Below, one piece after another: positions 53,493-61,678 of a DNA stretch of 64,000 bases. Under the pieces are notes generated by a model that worked only from the letters and a program-made list of their open reading frames with translations, had not been told where the DNA came from and did not search any database. Every line of letters begins with the position of its first letter. Within the stretch, counting starts at the first letter, position 1. A program made the position numbers and the translations under genes. The stretch lies in assembly GCF_014697545.1 (NCBI RefSeq), contig NZ_JACJSA010000010.1, forward strand, positions 62,001 through 126,000. The letters are read 5' to 3'. The stretch comes from Oscillatoria sp. FACHB-1407. GTDB taxonomy: Bacteria; Cyanobacteriota; Cyanobacteriia; Elainellales; Elainellaceae.

Positions 53493-53498
53493 TCTGGT

Positions 53499-54338
53499 TT
53501 GGCTCGTCAGAATCAAAAAGTTTGTTTTATTGCAGGAACGGGTCACTCCGGTTCCACTCTCTTGGGGTTGATTCTAGGCAGTCACTCCCAGGTGTTTTAT
53601 GCCGGAGAAGCCGCAAAAACTCGGTTTTTGCAAAATGAAACGAAAAAATTAGCAAAACGAGTCTGCAAAATTTGTGGCGAACATTGCCCTGTGTGGGAAG
53701 ACTTTCAGATTAGTCAAACCCCCGATTTGTATGAACAAATCAGTATCAAAGTGAATCAACCCGTCGTGGTTGATTCTACTAAGAATGTGGATTGGATTCG
53801 ACAGCAACTCATCTCATTGAAATCGACTTCTACGGAGCCGTTTCTGATTTTTTTGCAACGGGATGGACGGGCCGTAATCAACTCTCGGATTCGTAAATAT
53901 CCGACTCAATCGCCTCATGCATTAATTGCAGATTGGCAAACTCAAATTCAAAAAACGAATCAGTTGTTTGAAGAATTTTCTTACGCCAAAATGAAAGTTC
54001 GTTATGAGCAATTGGCGACCGATCCAACAGAAGTTATGCAACAAATTTGTAATCTGTTAGATCTTGAATATCAACCTGAAATGTTGAATTATGCTAATCA
54101 TGAGCATCATGTCTTGGGAGGCAATGACGGAACTCAATTCCTCGTTGCTCAAGCTCAACGCGATCGCATCCAAACCCCTTTTGTCCAATTATCAGAGCGC
54201 AATCGATACTATTACGAAAATCATAGTTCACACATTACGTTAGACCTGCGATGGCAACATGAACTTGATCCAGCGATCGCCCAATTGTTTGAAGACATGG
54301 CAGGTCAAGACAATCAAGAATTGCAGTGGGATACGTAG
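53499..54338 (+). CDS. PAPS-dependent sulfotransferase
   Basis: A 279-residue soluble sulfotransferase. The PAPS 5'-phosphosulfate loop is FIAGTGHSGSTLLGLILGSH near the N-terminus; the 3'-phosphate site is in FLQRDGRAVINSRI; RYEQLATDP is the usual third landmark. A Cys cluster (CKICGEHC) between them may bind metal or be structural. The start is the TTG at 53499: an in-frame stop lies just upstream, and no ATG precedes the PAPS loop. It probably sulfates a carbohydrate or lipid made with the adjoining fusion enzyme. The next gene starts 2 bases later. Confidence 0.83.
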   Translation: MARQNQKVCFIAGTGHSGSTLLGLILGSHSQVFYAGEAAKTRFLQNETKKLAKRVCKICGEHCPVWEDFQISQTPDLYEQISIKVNQPVVVDSTKNVDWIRQQLISLKSTSTEPFLIFLQRDGRAVINSRIRKYPTQSPHALIADWQTQIQKTNQLFEEFSYAKMKVRYEQLATDPTEVMQQICNLLDLEYQPEMLNYANHEHHVLGGNDGTQFLVAQAQRDRIQTPFVQLSERNRYYYENHSSHITLDLRWQHELDPAIAQLFEDMAGQDNQELQWDT

Positions 54339-54340
54339 GG

Positions 54341-55783
54341 ATGACGCAAAAAATTGATCTGGTGTTTAGAACGATTGGGGAACGAACTTCGGCGATCGCT
54401 CTAGAGTTAGCTATTCAAAATATTCAACCGCATCAAGTTCACATTATTGAAAACATTAAACCGTTTTCTGCCGCAGTCAATCACATGTTGACAATTAATT
54501 ATGACTGCGATTTTGTTGTGTTTATGGATGCCGATTGTTTGATTTTGGAAGACATGGCTCACTTCCTGCAAAATAATCAGTATCCCTACGTAGATTGCTA
54601 CGTACTCGACAAATTTAGAGGACATATTCATCAAGGGGTTCACATTACGCGCATTGATTTAGTGCAACACATGAAACAGGTCAAAGTCCCCGAATATGAC
54701 CTGAAATATGTCTTGCGACCAGAGTCGAGAGTTCGGGCGATCGCTCTGGCAGAACTGAAATTGAGCAAGCAATTTAAGCCCTTCAGAATCTTCCACGATT
54801 TCTTTCAGTCCTACACCGACATCTTTGCCAAGATGGCACTGCGCGAACTGCGGAGCCGCACCCATCACACCAAAATTCAACTGACAGCCGCACAACGCTA
54901 TTGGCAGGAACGAGCCGACGATCTTGATTTTGTTGTTGCTCACCATGCCGTGAAATACACCCATGCGGCGATCGCACCGGATGCTGCTCCAGAGGAGATA
55001 GCTGCTTTTATTGCTGAGTTGCCGAACATAGCGGCTATAGAGGTGCCTAAACTCAACTTGCCAGCACAACCTGCACTAACCATGGTAGAGATTGAGGCAA
55101 AAGCCAGAAGCCAATGGAATTGGCAGTTATCACGAACCTCCCAAACCAGCCCATCAGAGGTGAATGTCAGACGCGATCGCAAGGTATTTGGCATTGGTTT
55201 GAGCCGCACCGGAACTAAAAGCCTGACGGCTGCCCTCTATACGTTAGGGCTTCGCACGATTCACTATCCCGATGATGAAACGACGCTGCGAGAACTGAGC
55301 GAGGGCAACTGCAATTTTTCAGTGCTGCAACACTACGACGGCATCACCGATATCACTACCATTCCCTATTACATGCAACTCGATAAGCTGTTTCCTGGAA
55401 GCCAGTTCATCTTAACGGTGCGTGACAAACAAGCATGGCTCGACTCCATGGAACGCCATTGGTCGGGTAGACCTGCCTTTGGTGATGAGGATGAAAATCA
55501 ACTCAACATTGACAAAGAAGTTCACTTGAAGATCCGCCGATTTCTACGCGCAGCGGTTTACGGCTGTTATGAATTCAACGCCGATCGCCTGTCCTACGTC
55601 TACGACCTGCACCACAAATTGGTATTGGACTACTTTCGCGATCGCCCAGAGTCCTTATTGGTGCTCAACATCTGCGGAGGACAAGGCTGGGAAGACTTGT
55701 GTCAGTTTTTGGGAACCCCCGTGATTGATCAGCCGTTTCCCTACACCAAAAAGCAATCGGCATTGATGGCGTTGATGAGTTAA
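54341..55783 (+). CDS. Glycosyltransferase-like / sulfotransferase fusion protein
   Basis: A 480-residue two-domain protein. The N-terminal half (1-240) looks like a GT-A glycosyltransferase: IDLVFRTIGERTSAIALELA, then FVVFMDADCLILEDM with a DxD motif for metal and sugar nucleotide. The C-terminal half (about 280-480) is a second sulfotransferase of the type with FGIGLSRTGTKSLTAALYTL as PAPS loop, followed by FILTVRDKQAWLDSM and a conserved tryptophan-rich end. I choose ATG 54341; an in-frame ATG five codons upstream overlaps the preceding gene. The fusion implies that a sugar is added and the product sulfated by one polypeptide. The acceptor is unknown. Confidence 0.75.
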   Translation: MTQKIDLVFRTIGERTSAIALELAIQNIQPHQVHIIENIKPFSAAVNHMLTINYDCDFVVFMDADCLILEDMAHFLQNNQYPYVDCYVLDKFRGHIHQGVHITRIDLVQHMKQVKVPEYDLKYVLRPESRVRAIALAELKLSKQFKPFRIFHDFFQSYTDIFAKMALRELRSRTHHTKIQLTAAQRYWQERADDLDFVVAHHAVKYTHAAIAPDAAPEEIAAFIAELPNIAAIEVPKLNLPAQPALTMVEIEAKARSQWNWQLSRTSQTSPSEVNVRRDRKVFGIGLSRTGTKSLTAALYTLGLRTIHYPDDETTLRELSEGNCNFSVLQHYDGITDITTIPYYMQLDKLFPGSQFILTVRDKQAWLDSMERHWSGRPAFGDEDENQLNIDKEVHLKIRRFLRAAVYGCYEFNADRLSYVYDLHHKLVLDYFRDRPESLLVLNICGGQGWEDLCQFLGTPVIDQPFPYTKKQSALMALMS

Positions 55784-55905
55784 TCGGCTCTGGCTCCCTT
55801 CTCCAACGTTGAGAAAAGGGTTGGGGATGAAGGCAATGTAGGATTTATAGGCTTTCTTTGCAATTTTGCGCGATTCTAGTAGATGCTCCTATTTTGGCAA
55901 GGGCT

Positions 55906-56586
55906 ATGAACCCCAACACCGTGACCCCAGACGAAACCCTGGATGCTTCTGAAAGCACCACATCACTAACTGCTGAACAGCATCGCCTCAAAATGCAGCG
56001 TCGCAAGGAGGTGCAGGAAAAGCGACTGGCAGAACGCAACCTGGAAAAGGGACTCGTGATCGTTCACACTGGAAACGGCAAGGGCAAAACCACGGCCGCC
56101 CTGGGAATGGTGTTGCGATCGCTCGGTCATGGCTATCGGGTGGCGATCGTCCAGTTCATTAAAGGTGCGTGGGAACCTGCCGAAAAAGCCGCACTGAGCC
56201 ACTGGACGGTGAGCCAAAACGGCGCACCCCCGCAGCTAGAGTTTCATGCGATGGGGGAGGGCTTTACCTGGGAGACACAAGATCGCGATCGCGATATTGC
56301 CGTAGCTCAAGCCGCATGGCAAAAAGCGTTGACTTATATCAGCAATCCTGAGTTTAAATTGGTTCTGCTTGATGAAATTAATGTTGCTCTCAAGTTGGGT
56401 TATTTGCCCGTTGAACAAATCGTGTCAGGTTTAGCCAACAAACCTGCCGATTCTCACGTCATCCTCACAGGCAGAGGTGCCCCGAATGAGTTAATTGAAG
56501 TCGCTGATTTGGTCACCGAAATGTCATTGGTGAAGCATCCCTTTCGAGAGCAGGGTGTTAAAGCTCAAGCAGGAATTGAGTTTTAA
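55906..56586 (+). CDS. cobO: Cob(I)yrinic acid a,c-diamide adenosyltransferase
   Basis: A 226-residue enzyme of the BtuR/CobO/CobP family that attaches the adenosyl group to cobalt in corrinoid synthesis. The P-loop is VIVHTGNGKGKTTAALGM. QFIKGAWEPAEKAAL, LEFHAMGEGFTWETQ and KLVLLDEINVALKLGYL are standard landmarks, and HVILTGRGAPNELIEVADLV closes the domain. ATG 55906 is chosen; the frame is open 16 codons upstream to a TTG. The gene converges with the PRK-like gene, the two ends overlapping by four bases. Confidence 0.93.
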   Translation: MNPNTVTPDETLDASESTTSLTAEQHRLKMQRRKEVQEKRLAERNLEKGLVIVHTGNGKGKTTAALGMVLRSLGHGYRVAIVQFIKGAWEPAEKAALSHWTVSQNGAPPQLEFHAMGEGFTWETQDRDRDIAVAQAAWQKALTYISNPEFKLVLLDEINVALKLGYLPVEQIVSGLANKPADSHVILTGRGAPNELIEVADLVTEMSLVKHPFREQGVKAQAGIEF

Positions 56587-57521
56587 GGATGAAAATTGGC
56601 GGCTTTGAGCATGTGATAAGTAATCAACAACTGCGTCAACGCTAGAGGGTAGCTTTGCAGCATCTCTCCAGTGGTTCCGACCACCTTACCAATAGTGGGG
56701 TTACCTTGAAGATTGCAGAATTTGCCCAAATAGGGCACTTCGTTACACAGCACACGTTCCAACTCGATGACCTGCTCCACCGTCGCATGACCATCAATTT
56801 GCAGAACATCGACGGGTTTACCCATATCGCGATCGAGTTCTAACCGAATCGCAGACCCTAAATGGTTGCCATCAGCACCGAGAATCGTGCTGAGATCTGG
56901 GTGAGGAATCGTCGGTCGCAAAATCAGGCTCGCATTCAGCAACAAATCATTCTGTCCATCATTCTCAGATGGGTAAAAAGTGACAATCACATCTGCCCAT
57001 TGCCGTTGCGGACGAATGTAAGCTTCCGAGTCGGGTTCCCGCTGACGGAGTTGGTCAAGTACCTGCTCCCGGTTGTAGCCTCGCTTACTCGTGTCACGCT
57101 TGATTTTCCAACCTGTCCGCAACTCTTCAGGCGGAGCCAGATACACCTTGACATCATAGCTGTCACGCATCCCACGAGTAGAGTAGCCCAATAGCCCCTC
57201 CACGATGACGTATTGGTTCGGTTTGATGTATTCGGGTGGGTCAAACTTGCCTGTGCTGTGGTTATAGATGGGTTTCAGGATGGGTTGCCCAGTTCGCAAC
57301 AAGCCGAGGTGTTGCTGAATGATGTCGAGATAGTTGCAGTCGGGATGCAGGGCTGAAATGCCTAACTCTGCCCGTTGTTGGCGATCGTAGCGGTGGTAGT
57401 CATCGGTACAGATAACAGTCACGTTCTCCTCGCCCAAGACTTGAGCAATTCCTCTGGTGAGTGTCGTTTTTCCAGCGGCACTGTCACCAACAATCCCCAG
57501 GATAATTGGGCGATGAACCAT
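56583..57521 (-). CDS. Phosphoribulokinase-family paralog
   Basis: A 312-residue P-loop kinase of the phosphoribulokinase/uridine kinase family. The Walker A is ILGIVGDSAAGKTTLTRGIA, followed by VICTDDYHRYDRQQRAELGI, ILKPIYNHSTGKFDPPEYI and VIVEGLLGYSTRGMRDSYDV, the same order as in plant-type PRK. The Cys found in the P-loop of Calvin-cycle PRK (the regulatory disulfide partner) is Ala here, while the Cys of VICxDDYH is kept, so thioredoxin/CP12 control is unlikely. The C-terminal half is also divergent (LQIDGHATVEQVIELERVL). I therefore read it as a second, non-Calvin paralog whose substrate is not known. Confidence 0.78.
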   Translation of the reverse strand: MVHRPIILGIVGDSAAGKTTLTRGIAQVLGEENVTVICTDDYHRYDRQQRAELGISALHPDCNYLDIIQQHLGLLRTGQPILKPIYNHSTGKFDPPEYIKPNQYVIVEGLLGYSTRGMRDSYDVKVYLAPPEELRTGWKIKRDTSKRGYNREQVLDQLRQREPDSEAYIRPQRQWADVIVTFYPSENDGQNDLLLNASLILRPTIPHPDLSTILGADGNHLGSAIRLELDRDMGKPVDVLQIDGHATVEQVIELERVLCNEVPYLGKFCNLQGNPTIGKVVGTTGEMLQSYPLALTQLLITYHMLKAANFHP

Positions 57522-57564
57522 GAAGCCTCCTCGATCAAACGGGCATCAGCATAAGAGTGAATAG

Positions 57565-57622
57565 CCCCAATTATTAGAGGCAATGAGTCGCATTGCAAGG
57601 ACTTTGCCTCTAATCATTGGGG
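57565..57622. terminator. Long hairpin, possible terminator
   Basis: CCCCAATTATTAGAGGCAA and TTGCCTCTAATCATTGGGG pair over 19 positions with one mismatch around a 20-base loop. It lies between the small minus-strand gene ending at 57669 and the PRK-like start. No T run follows closely on the minus strand. Confidence 0.5.
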
Positions 57623-57668
57623 TTCTGCAATTTTTAGTAATACTTCGATAGATTTAGTAATGTTTGTT

Positions 57669-58016
57669 TTACGAATCGCTAAACAAAGACTCAAATTCTG
57701 TCTTGAGAGCATTGAGATCCGCAAGTCGAGCAACTAGCAGATTTTCTGCACCTGCATCTTCGAGTCGTCGCTTCCAATGACACACCTGGTCAGCATTGTT
57801 AAGCCAGAAATGAATCACGGTATCCACAACTTCATCTAACTGCCAACCTCGGCGGCTTGGAACTGTCTCTACAGACTCAATAAATGCATCTAGCGTGCAT
57901 TGATAAGCACCCAGATATTGAGCACCCGCATGAGACTTTTGCTGTTGTCTCTCCTGTTCATAGCTGAAAAAGGATAAGACGGGTGAAACTCCCACCAGAT
58001 CGAAGGTGTATTTCAT
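57669..58016 (-). CDS. Conserved hypothetical protein
   Basis: A 115-residue soluble protein. It begins MKYTFDLVGVSPVLSFFSYE, contains QYLGAYQCTLDAFIESVETV and WQLDEVVDTVIHFWLNNADQ, and ends in an acidic helix (ADLNALKTEFESLFSD). The pattern looks familiar from other filamentous cyanobacteria, but no function or named domain is known to me. It stands alone on the minus strand with an AT-rich upstream region (58017-58260). The Trp/Phe spacing suggests a compact helical fold. Confidence 0.65.
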   Translation of the reverse strand: MKYTFDLVGVSPVLSFFSYEQERQQQKSHAGAQYLGAYQCTLDAFIESVETVPSRRGWQLDEVVDTVIHFWLNNADQVCHWKRRLEDAGAENLLVARLADLNALKTEFESLFSDS

Positions 58017-58494
58017 GGCTGTCTCCTAAAATTACTTAAATTTACGGAGTAGATCTCCTGAATAAACTGTTTTTGAATTGCATAAATTGTTGCGTAATTT
58101 AACACACAGCCATTTACGCAAAAAGTGTAGTGAATGATGCACTTTAGAGAGTTAAGCGATCGCCAAATTGTTTTCCTATTGAGTAAAGAATTGTACTCTT
58201 GTAACTCAAAAAATCAAGAATCAAAACAAACAAATTACATAAAATCTACACAAATCTATCTTGAGATAAAGGGTGAATAAGAGGGGGGAATGGGGAGTAG
58301 GGAGTGGGCGAAGTAATAGTGTTTCTAAGGCGATGTGCTACTGAAGAGGGTATGTAAATTAAAGCGTGCCTGTTATCGTTGCCATCTACTCACGCATCAA
58401 TGGTGGACTACCTTTCAGGTTCACTAAAATGGACTGATACCAATTTGATTTGAAAACACGACACATGCGACCCCTCCCAACCTTTCCTTAGTAA

Positions 58495-58759
58495 GGCTAC
58501 TGTGTATACAGATCTCTGCTCTTTTCCAAATAATTGGAGAACCAGGCATTGGGGGAGTTTCCCCCAAACCCCCATTGGGGGACGCCACTGCCTCCCCCAA
58601 ACCCCCTAGCAGAAGGTGTTTGAGTTAATCCAAGGACGCGCTTCGCATCGGTTCCAAGTCCGGGTGCTGCTGGTCGGGTCAAGCGGTTTGACGAGGGCTC
58701 AAAGCCCCCAGGATTGGGGGATTTAGGGGGCTGAGAGGACTTGTGTGTACACGGTAGCC
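58495..58759 (+). repeat. MITE-like repeat family B, copy 2 (complete)
   Basis: A 265-bp element with terminal inverted repeats GGCTACTGTGTATACA and TGTGTACACGGTAGCC, differing at two of 16 positions. The inside has a G/C hairpin GGGGGAGTTTCCCCC, ACCCCCATTGGGGGACGCCA and the CGCGCTTCGCATCGGTTCCA tract. Short frames across it are repeat shadows. Bases 58017-58494 hold no recognised gene. Confidence 0.78.
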
Positions 58760-59053
58760 TGAGTAAGGGTAGGTGCCGTAGGCGGTAGGATTCTGTGTAA
58801 CCATCACAGGCTAAATCAGTATGAGAACCTTTCCTAGTCTGCTAAAGCAGACTTCATCCCATAAGCCCGCACTTTAGTCGCGGGTGGGAGTAGCACGAAG
58901 GCAGCGTGGATTTTGAGCGTTGCTGAATGCGGGTACGATTCTCAAAAACTGACCACCGTTGTAAGGGCATTTCGCGAAACGCCCCTACACTCGTAATTGC
59001 GACCTCGCTTTCTTCCCTACTCCCCACCCCCTACTCCCTACTCCCTATTCCCC
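58760..59053. other. Intergenic hairpins and tandem tract
   Basis: GTCTGCTAAAGCAGAC near 58846 and GCCCGCactttagtCGCGGG near 58884 are successive hairpins of another dispersed type. GGGCATTTCGCGAAACGCCC at about 58966-58985 is a lone family G core. From 59013 to 59050 CTACTCC heptamers run up to the antiporter stop. No gene is seen. Confidence 0.55.
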
Positions 59054-60964
59054 TTATTGAACTTCTTGCAATGGTGGTTCGACGACTGGCACTGGGATTT
59101 CCTCCACTTCCGGCAGTTTTTCAGGGGAGAGTTTCACAGGGGCATTGCTACCGCCCAATCGTTTGAGGAGTTGGGGTTTGGGGTCATGTAAGAGATAGAT
59201 GATGCGATCGCCCGCTTCCCAGGTTTCTAAAGCAGACATTACCTGACACTGACCTTCACGCTCTAACAGCAGGGGTAAAAGATCGCCCGCTTCAATCAGC
59301 GACTTCAGGTGTGCCTGCTGTTGCTCTAGTTCTCCTTCTCGCAGCAACGTTTCGCCGAGCTTAACCGCATTATCGGTCAGGTAGCGATTCCACATCTTTA
59401 ACTGCATCTGCGGCATGAAGGCGGGCTGCACCTTGCTAGCAGCAGCAGGCTGCCCATCACTGGGAAATAGGGCAACCACTCGTGGCGGTTGAAATTCCTC
59501 TGAGGCTCGTTGCGCCAAAACCCGATTGACTTCCCCATTGCTGGTCATCGCCAAAAACGTTCCAACACTGGCAAGCCCCGCTCCCTCCAAAACTTCCATA
59601 TCCAGGGCACTGCTGGCAACAACTCGCATATCTCCCAGCGTTTCTCTGGCAGTGCGACAGGCATCCTGATCGGTGTCGATCAGGACAACCGTTTCGTTGC
59701 GATCGCGAAACAGGCGAGCAATCAGCAAACTCAGGGGATTGCAACCGACGATTACCGCTCCGGTAGCTTGCGTAGAGGTGATCCGCAGCAGTTGAGCCAC
59801 CCAACGCGCTGTCAATCCTTGCAAAAATACCGTGGAGAGAATAGTGAGAAATACCAGGGCTTTGATCGAGTCGCCCCCGTTAATGCCCCGTTGCGTCAAC
59901 AAAATGGCAAAGAGAGAAGCAACCGAGGCAGACACAATCCCTTTGGGAGCAACCCAGGCAACGAACAGCTTTTGCCGCCAGGTCATGCCACTATTGAGGG
60001 TACATAGCCCGATGTTGATGGGGCGGACAACGAACATCAACACGGCTACGGTGAGAACGGCTCCCTGCCCCAGGGCAAACACACTGGCGATCGACAAATC
60101 TGCCGCCAGGAGGATAAACAGCACCGACACCGCTAGAATCGTCAACTGGCTTTTGAAGCGTCGCAGAAGCCGTTCTTCTGGCAGAGATGCGGTACGTAAT
60201 ACAATCCCCGCAACGACCGTGGTCATCAATCCGGCTTCACTCCGGATGGACTGGGCAATGCCAAACAGACCCCAGATTCCCGCCAGTACCACTAGATTTT
60301 TCAAATCCTCCGAGAGAAATTTGGCGTGCTTGAGAAATAACCCCAGTAGCCATCCTCCCAAAGCTCCGATACTCGCACCAATTCCCAATCGCAGGGTTAG
60401 ACCTGTCACAACAGACACCGGATCAGCACCGCCATTGAGAATGATATCCAACACAACCACTGCCAGAATCGCCCCCACTGGGTCGATCAACACCCCTTCG
60501 CCTTCTAGCAGGGTCGCCACCGATCGCTCCACCTTCACCTGCTTCAGCAAGGGACTAATCACCGTTGGTCCCGTGACCACGACCAGCGAGGCATAAAGAA
60601 AGGCGATCGCCCAGGGAAACTCACCCAACCAGTGCGCTGCCATGCCACCCCCGACGAGGGTGATCAGCGTCCCAATCGTGACCAAATTTCGCAAACTGCC
60701 GGATACACGGCTCAAATCGCGCAATTGCAGATTTAGCCCACCCTCAAACAGAATCAGCGCAACGGACAGTGCCACCATCACCTCAAGCCCGGTGCCCAAA
60801 CGTTGGGGATGCAGCACGCCAAATCCATCTGACCCCAGCAAAATGCCAAACAGGAGCAGAAAGACGATGCTCGGAACTTTTAGATAATCTGCCACCACCT
60901 GAGCACTGATGCCCGCGATCACGGTGATCACCATTTGCAGCGTTATCTCAAGGGATGCATCCAT
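59054..60964 (-). CDS. Na+/H+ (cation/proton) antiporter with RCK domain
   Basis: A 636-residue CPA1-type antiporter. About 12 membrane helices fill residues 1-400; LILFEGGLNLQLRDL, TGPTVISPLLKQ and LEGEGVLIDPVGAILAVVVL include the ion-binding region with its conserved Asp. A TrkA-N (RCK) Rossmann domain follows (VIVGCNPLSLLIARLFRDRN, VVLIDTDQDACRTA), as in cyanobacterial NhaS-like proteins, then a TrkA-C-like part and a Pro/Glu/Val-rich tail. The RCK domain suggests control by NAD(H) or another nucleotide. It exchanges Na+ or K+ for H+ across the plasma or thylakoid membrane. It is monocistronic. The region 60965-61359 upstream shows only HIP1 sites and a short hairpin (GCGCGATAAATCGCGC). 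Confidence 0.92.
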   Translation of the reverse strand: MDASLEITLQMVITVIAGISAQVVADYLKVPSIVFLLLFGILLGSDGFGVLHPQRLGTGLEVMVALSVALILFEGGLNLQLRDLSRVSGSLRNLVTIGTLITLVGGGMAAHWLGEFPWAIAFLYASLVVVTGPTVISPLLKQVKVERSVATLLEGEGVLIDPVGAILAVVVLDIILNGGADPVSVVTGLTLRLGIGASIGALGGWLLGLFLKHAKFLSEDLKNLVVLAGIWGLFGIAQSIRSEAGLMTTVVAGIVLRTASLPEERLLRRFKSQLTILAVSVLFILLAADLSIASVFALGQGAVLTVAVLMFVVRPINIGLCTLNSGMTWRQKLFVAWVAPKGIVSASVASLFAILLTQRGINGGDSIKALVFLTILSTVFLQGLTARWVAQLLRITSTQATGAVIVGCNPLSLLIARLFRDRNETVVLIDTDQDACRTARETLGDMRVVASSALDMEVLEGAGLASVGTFLAMTSNGEVNRVLAQRASEEFQPPRVVALFPSDGQPAAASKVQPAFMPQMQLKMWNRYLTDNAVKLGETLLREGELEQQQAHLKSLIEAGDLLPLLLEREGQCQVMSALETWEAGDRIIYLLHDPKPQLLKRLGGSNAPVKLSPEKLPEVEEIPVPVVEPPLQEVQ

Positions 60965-61359
60965 AGGGTTCGCTGGACAACTGGCTCAGTTGGAGTTCTT
61001 AGAAATCAAAGGTTATGGCAATGAGGGGCGATCGCTTTTACAAGTGCGAAAACAGTCCATCAAAAGCAGTCGATATTGCGTCAAGCATACCACTCCCATT
61101 CAAGCTTCTCTTCATATATATGTCGCACTCATGGGAAGATATGCTCCCCAAAGGTTAGCGATCGCTCCTTGGGGGGAATTGCTTCGCACCGCCCCTTTTC
61201 CTATCCGCCTTAATCTACCGCTCGTCCGTTTGCAAATACAGCGCGATAAATCGCGCCACAACAGGTTCATCCTTTGCCAGTCTCTCTCAGCCACCAAATC
61301 AACCCGTCGCGATTTTGGATTTTAGATTTGCGATTTTGGATTTCCCCTTCTCCCTCCAC

Positions 61360-61634
61360 GCTACCGTATACACACAAATCCTCTTAGCCCCTAAATTTCC
61401 TAGCTTTGGGGAACTTTGAACCTTTGTCAAAGGTCTTGACTCAACCAAAAACACCCGTACTTGGAAGCGATGCGAAGCGTGCCTTTGGGTTAACCGAAAC
61501 ACCTTCTGCTAGGGAGTTTGGGGGAGGCAGTGGCGTCCCCCAATGGGGGTTTGGGGGAGAATCCCCCATTGCCTGGTTTTCACAATTATTGAAGTAACCA
61601 TGCACCTAATTCGGAAGGAAGCAGAGATCTGTAA
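61360..61634 (-). repeat. MITE-like repeat family B, copy 3 (inverted, one end truncated)
   Basis: It starts with GCTACCGTATACACACAAATCC and runs in inverse orientation through TGGAAGCGATGCGAAGCGTG and GGCAGTGGCGTCCCCC to GCAGAGATCTGTA, after which similarity stops. The distal terminal repeat is missing. Confidence 0.72.
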
Positions 61635-61678
61635 TTTGGGTAAGGGTTTGGCAATGCCAAACCCCAACAAAGAACTCC

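Noticed and set aside
58495-58759. Insertion sequence with a transposase
   Set aside because: Inverted ends are present but the element is 265 bp with no coding frame. No transposase or integrase gene was seen anywhere in the window.
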